The notes beneath the pieces are model-generated. The model was given only the letters and a program-made list of their open reading frames with translations, was not told the DNA's origin and did no database searches. Position numbers and translations under genes: made by a program. Positions 22,548-23,034 of a stretch of 23,034 bases of DNA are shown here, piece by piece (within the stretch, counting starts at the first letter, position 1; the number at the start of each line of letters is the position of its first letter). The DNA is from CAXXOK01 sp035353235 (GTDB lineage Bacteria > Bacillota > Clostridia > Christensenellales > Aristaeellaceae): positions 1 to 23,034 of the forward strand of contig DAOPZG010000029.1 of NCBI GenBank assembly GCA_035353235.1. Direction: 5' to 3'.

Positions 22548-23034
22548 TTAAATCTCCCCTAATACAAAGCAGTGCCGTTCGTGGTCGATCACCACGCCCA
22601 CGGATTCCAGAAAGCTGTAGACCGTCACCGTGCCCACAAACTTCATGCCGCGTTTGCGCAGGTCGGCGGATACCGCGTCGCTCAGCGGGGAGCTTACGGG
22701 GAGCTCGGTTACGCTTCCGATGTCGTTCACCACCGGCCCGTTGGGAATAAAGCTTTGCAGATAACGGTCGAAGGAACCGAATTCCTTTTGCAGCGCCAGA
22801 AACACCCGCGCGTTGGTAATCGTGGCGTTGATTTTCAGGCGGTTTTTAATGATCCCCTCCGCCGATAACAGACGCTGCACATCGTTTTCGCCGTACGCGG
22901 CGATTTTCACCGGGTCAAACCCGTTAAAAGCGCGACGGAACGCCTCCCGCTTGCTTAACACAATATACCAGGACAGCCCCGCCTGGAAGCCCTCCAGAAA
23001 GAGCATTTCGTACAGCTTTTGGTCGTCGTGGCAG
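22548..23034 (-). CDS. tag: DNA-3-methyladenine glycosylase I, 5' end beyond window
   Basis: The frame is open to the right edge, and the visible 161 or so residues begin CHDDQKLYEMLFLEGFQAGLSW. This is the Tag signature, including the conserved histidine (zinc ligand) and the EGFQAGLSW block with the catalytic-site Glu and Trp. Later features are KREAFRRAFNGFDP, IIKNRLKINATITNARVFL, and the C-terminal VVIDHERHCFV, whose His-x3-Cys spacing fits the remaining zinc ligands. The enzyme removes 3-methyladenine from DNA in base excision repair. About 20-25 N-terminal residues, with the first zinc cysteine, lie outside. The ATG at 23006 is internal. Confidence 0.93.
   Translation of the reverse strand, partial: CHDDQKLYEMLFLEGFQAGLSWYIVLSKREAFRRAFNGFDPVKIAAYGENDVQRLLSAEGIIKNRLKINATITNARVFLALQKEFGSFDRYLQSFIPNGPVVNDIGSVTELPVSSPLSDAVSADLRKRGMKFVGTVTVYSFLESVGVVIDHERHCFVLGEI

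Overview
The window looks like a high-GC member of the Clostridia (Bacillota). The evidence is strong AGGAGG-type ribosome sites, many TTG and GTG starts, sigma-A-like promoters, a T-box leader and Firmicutes-type phage families. I cannot name the genus; an Oscillospirales- or Christensenellales-like gut bacterium would fit, but that is inference.

Positions 1-3627 (plus strand) hold a surface-glycan or lipid-modification block. It contains the C-terminus of UDP-galactopyranose mutase, a family 2 glycosyltransferase, a condensation-fold (alcohol acetyltransferase-like) acyltransferase and a DUF6320-like membrane protein. Positions 3628-4136 are mostly non-coding: a long hairpin, a textbook bidirectional terminator and, on the minus strand, a 40-codon lysine-rich ORF with a very good ribosome site. 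Positions 4137-5713 (minus strand) encode an EamA transporter and ribose-5-phosphate isomerase B, which has its own promoter.

Positions about 6060-20556 (plus strand) are one co-oriented siphovirus-type structural and lysis cassette. The order is small and large terminase, portal, scaffold, major capsid protein, connector, three minor-capsid/head-closure proteins, tail tube, chaperone, Gp15, a very short tape measure, distal tail protein, Gp37-like tail protein, fibre, endolysin, XhlA-like protein and holin. Every ORF is intact. There is no integrase, repressor, excisionase or replication gene, and ordinary chromosomal genes lie directly on both sides. The 14.5 kb size, the structure-only content and the miniature tape measure make a domesticated, gene-transfer-agent-like or PBSX-like particle the most interesting reading. 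A decayed prophage remnant is the main alternative.

The cassette is otherwise tightly packed but is broken by four non-coding gaps (7891-8627, 10044-10347, 10933-11115, 12560-12781), all rich in hairpins. The largest holds two inverted copies of a roughly 70-nt conserved core, each enclosed by a different but nearly perfect stem. This is the pattern expected when a fold, rather than the stem sequence, is conserved.

Positions 20557-23034 return to host genes. A promoter and a tryptophan-type T-box leader (UGG specifier, UGGC acceptor-pairing bulge, terminator) precede a TrpB2-type tryptophan synthase beta chain. A convergent 3-methyladenine DNA glycosylase I gene runs off the right edge.
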